Below are positions 63,119 through 64,000 of a stretch of 64,000 bases of DNA, in pieces; the first letter of the stretch is position 1, and every line of letters starts with the position of its first letter. The translations under genes were made by a program, and so were the position numbers. This DNA comes from Pseudomonas putida S13.1.2 (GTDB lineage Bacteria; Pseudomonadota; Gammaproteobacteria; Pseudomonadales; Pseudomonadaceae), in contig NZ_CP010979.1 in NCBI RefSeq assembly GCF_000498395.2, positions 1,116,001 through 1,180,000 on the forward strand, in the 5' to 3' direction. The notes below the pieces were generated by a model that was given only the letters and a program-made list of their open reading frames with translations, did not search any database and was not told the DNA's origin.

Positions 63119-63225
63119 CTGTACCGGCCTATTCGCGGGTGAACCCGCTCCCACAGGTACTTCACAGGTCTTGAAAGCTGTGGTGACCCTGTGGGAGCGG
63201 GTTCACGCGAATAGGCCGGTACAGG
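63119..63225. repeat. REPIN, GCGGGT variant, one arm with a small deletion
   Basis: Arms 63119-63157 (CTGTACCGGCCTATTCGCGG...) and 63188-63225. The right arm reads GCGGGTTCACGCGAATAGGC, lacking the CC expected from its partner, so the hairpin is slightly decayed. It lies between convergent genes. Confidence 0.8.
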
Positions 63226-63235
63226 AGTAACGCTT

Positions 63236-64000
63236 TCAGCGCCCCTCATGCTGGCGCCGATACGCCCCCGGCTGCACCCCCACCGCCTTGGCAAACGCCC
63301 GGGTAAACGCCGCCACCGACTGATAGCCCACCTGCGCACCCACTTGCTCCACGGTATTACCCGCCCGTAGCAACTGGCTGGCATGGCGCATGCGCAGCGC
63401 CAGCAGCACTTGCCCCGGCGATTGCCCGGCCAGTTCATTGAAACGCTTGAAAAACGCCGACCGCGACAAGCCGGTGCAGGCGGCCATGCTCTCCAGCGTC
63501 CAGGCTTGCCCCGGTTGCTCGATCAACTGTTCCAGCAGCCCGGCAAACGCTGGCTGGCGGGCAAGGGCGACCAGCCCGCCCAGTGGCTGCCCGGCAATGA
63601 CCTGCTGGCGCAGCACGTACAGGAACAACAGGTGCGTCAGGCGCTCCAGCAACGTCTGTGACGGGCCGGCGGCCCGCCGGCATTCTTCCAGAATCAGCTC
63701 GAACAGCGCCCGCGCCGCACTGCCGGCGGGGTCTTCGGCGCGCAGCAGGATCCAGTCGGCCAAGCCTTCGACAATCAGTGAAGACAGGCCGGACTGGAAA
63801 TGGAAGAAGCCACAAACCAGCCCGACGCCGTCGCTGGCTTCGCTATCCAGTGCCTGCATGGCCTGGCGCGGTTGGGCGCAGGCGTCGACCGGGTCCTGAT
63901 CGCTGGACAAGCGATAGGCAAGGTCGCGCAACAGGAATACTGCATCTCCCTTCTCCAGGCGCACCGGTTGCGGCTGGCCGTCGATGTGCAGCCAGCAATG
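63236..64000 (-). CDS. AraC-family regulator with N-terminal cupin domain (5' end outside window)
   Basis: At least 254 residues are encoded; the frame is open to the right edge (HCWLHIDGQPQPVRLEKGDA), so the N-terminus is missing. The visible part has a cupin_6 ligand domain and a C-terminal double HTH (TLESMAACTGLSRSAFFKRF and EQVGAQVGYQSVAAFTRAF). Such regulators often control a nearby reductase or transporter; its target probably lies beyond the window. Confidence 0.9.
   Translation of the reverse strand, partial: HCWLHIDGQPQPVRLEKGDAVFLLRDLAYRLSSDQDPVDACAQPRQAMQALDSEASDGVGLVCGFFHFQSGLSSLIVEGLADWILLRAEDPAGSAARALFELILEECRRAAGPSQTLLERLTHLLFLYVLRQQVIAGQPLGGLVALARQPAFAGLLEQLIEQPGQAWTLESMAACTGLSRSAFFKRFNELAGQSPGQVLLALRMRHASQLLRAGNTVEQVGAQVGYQSVAAFTRAFAKAVGVQPGAYRRQHEGR

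Overview
The window looks like a chromosomal segment of a Pseudomonas putida-group bacterium. It is GC-rich. Intergenic gaps carry typical Pseudomonas REP/REPIN hairpins in three sequence variants. The creatinase, catechol dioxygenase, PncA/PncB/NrtR, GlnT-GlxBCD and catalase-peroxidase proteins resemble family members I know from that group. I see no rRNA, tRNA, CRISPR array, prophage or intact insertion sequence. Family assignments come from motifs and recall; no database search was run.

Layout. 1-0.5 kb: end of catA. 0.8-6.6 kb: a GNAT enzyme, a PAS-GGDEF-EAL protein with a perfect Crp/Vfr-type site upstream, an aldo/keto reductase, an EamA transporter and a LysR regulator. 6.9-13.2 kb: katG with an OxyR-like site, then creatinase, an MHS transporter and a GlxA-type regulator. 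13.4-18.2 kb: pssA, an EamA/LysR pair and a membrane diguanylate cyclase. 18.2-18.9 kb: a gene-free long inverted repeat flanked by microsatellites. 18.9-25.4 kb: ppnN, YeiH with LysR, and the NAD-salvage genes pncA-pncB with nrtR and a clear operator. 25.4-28.8 kb: an orphan Rhs fragment with two PPxY motifs, a decayed EamA remnant and a response regulator/histidine kinase pair. 28.8-35.6 kb: TetR with a hydrolase and a reductase, then an ABC importer (no ATPase) with an FMN monooxygenase, then an intact EamA gene. 35.9-44.1 kb: a nitrogen block (XRE-cupin regulator, glnT-glxBCD-amtB, NCS1 permease) with two good sigma-54 promoters. 44.5-48.9 kb: Lrp, two LysE exporters, a histidine kinase and a Nudix hydrolase. 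48.9-57.3 kb: a GntR-linked catabolic cluster. 57.5-64 kb: chemoreceptor, NDH-2-like flavoprotein, flavin-containing monooxygenase, Rrf2 regulator and a partial AraC regulator.

The best candidate for an undescribed system is 48.9-57.3 kb. An LLM flavin monooxygenase, two paralogous flavin reductases, an aldehyde dehydrogenase, an alpha/beta hydrolase, a CMD-family protein, a DUF1185 protein and an NCS1 permease form three transcription units. Each is headed by a variant of the same ATGGTATACCAT element, and a GntR/FCD regulator is encoded at the end of the main unit. The gene logic parallels the Rut pyrimidine and Pyr pyridine ring-opening pathways, but the gene set is different and the substrate is unknown.

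A second theme is scavenging of nitrogen from methylated or small nitrogen compounds: creatinase, GlnT/GMAS-like ligase with GlxBCD, AmtB, two NCS1 permeases and a TMA-monooxygenase-like FMO.
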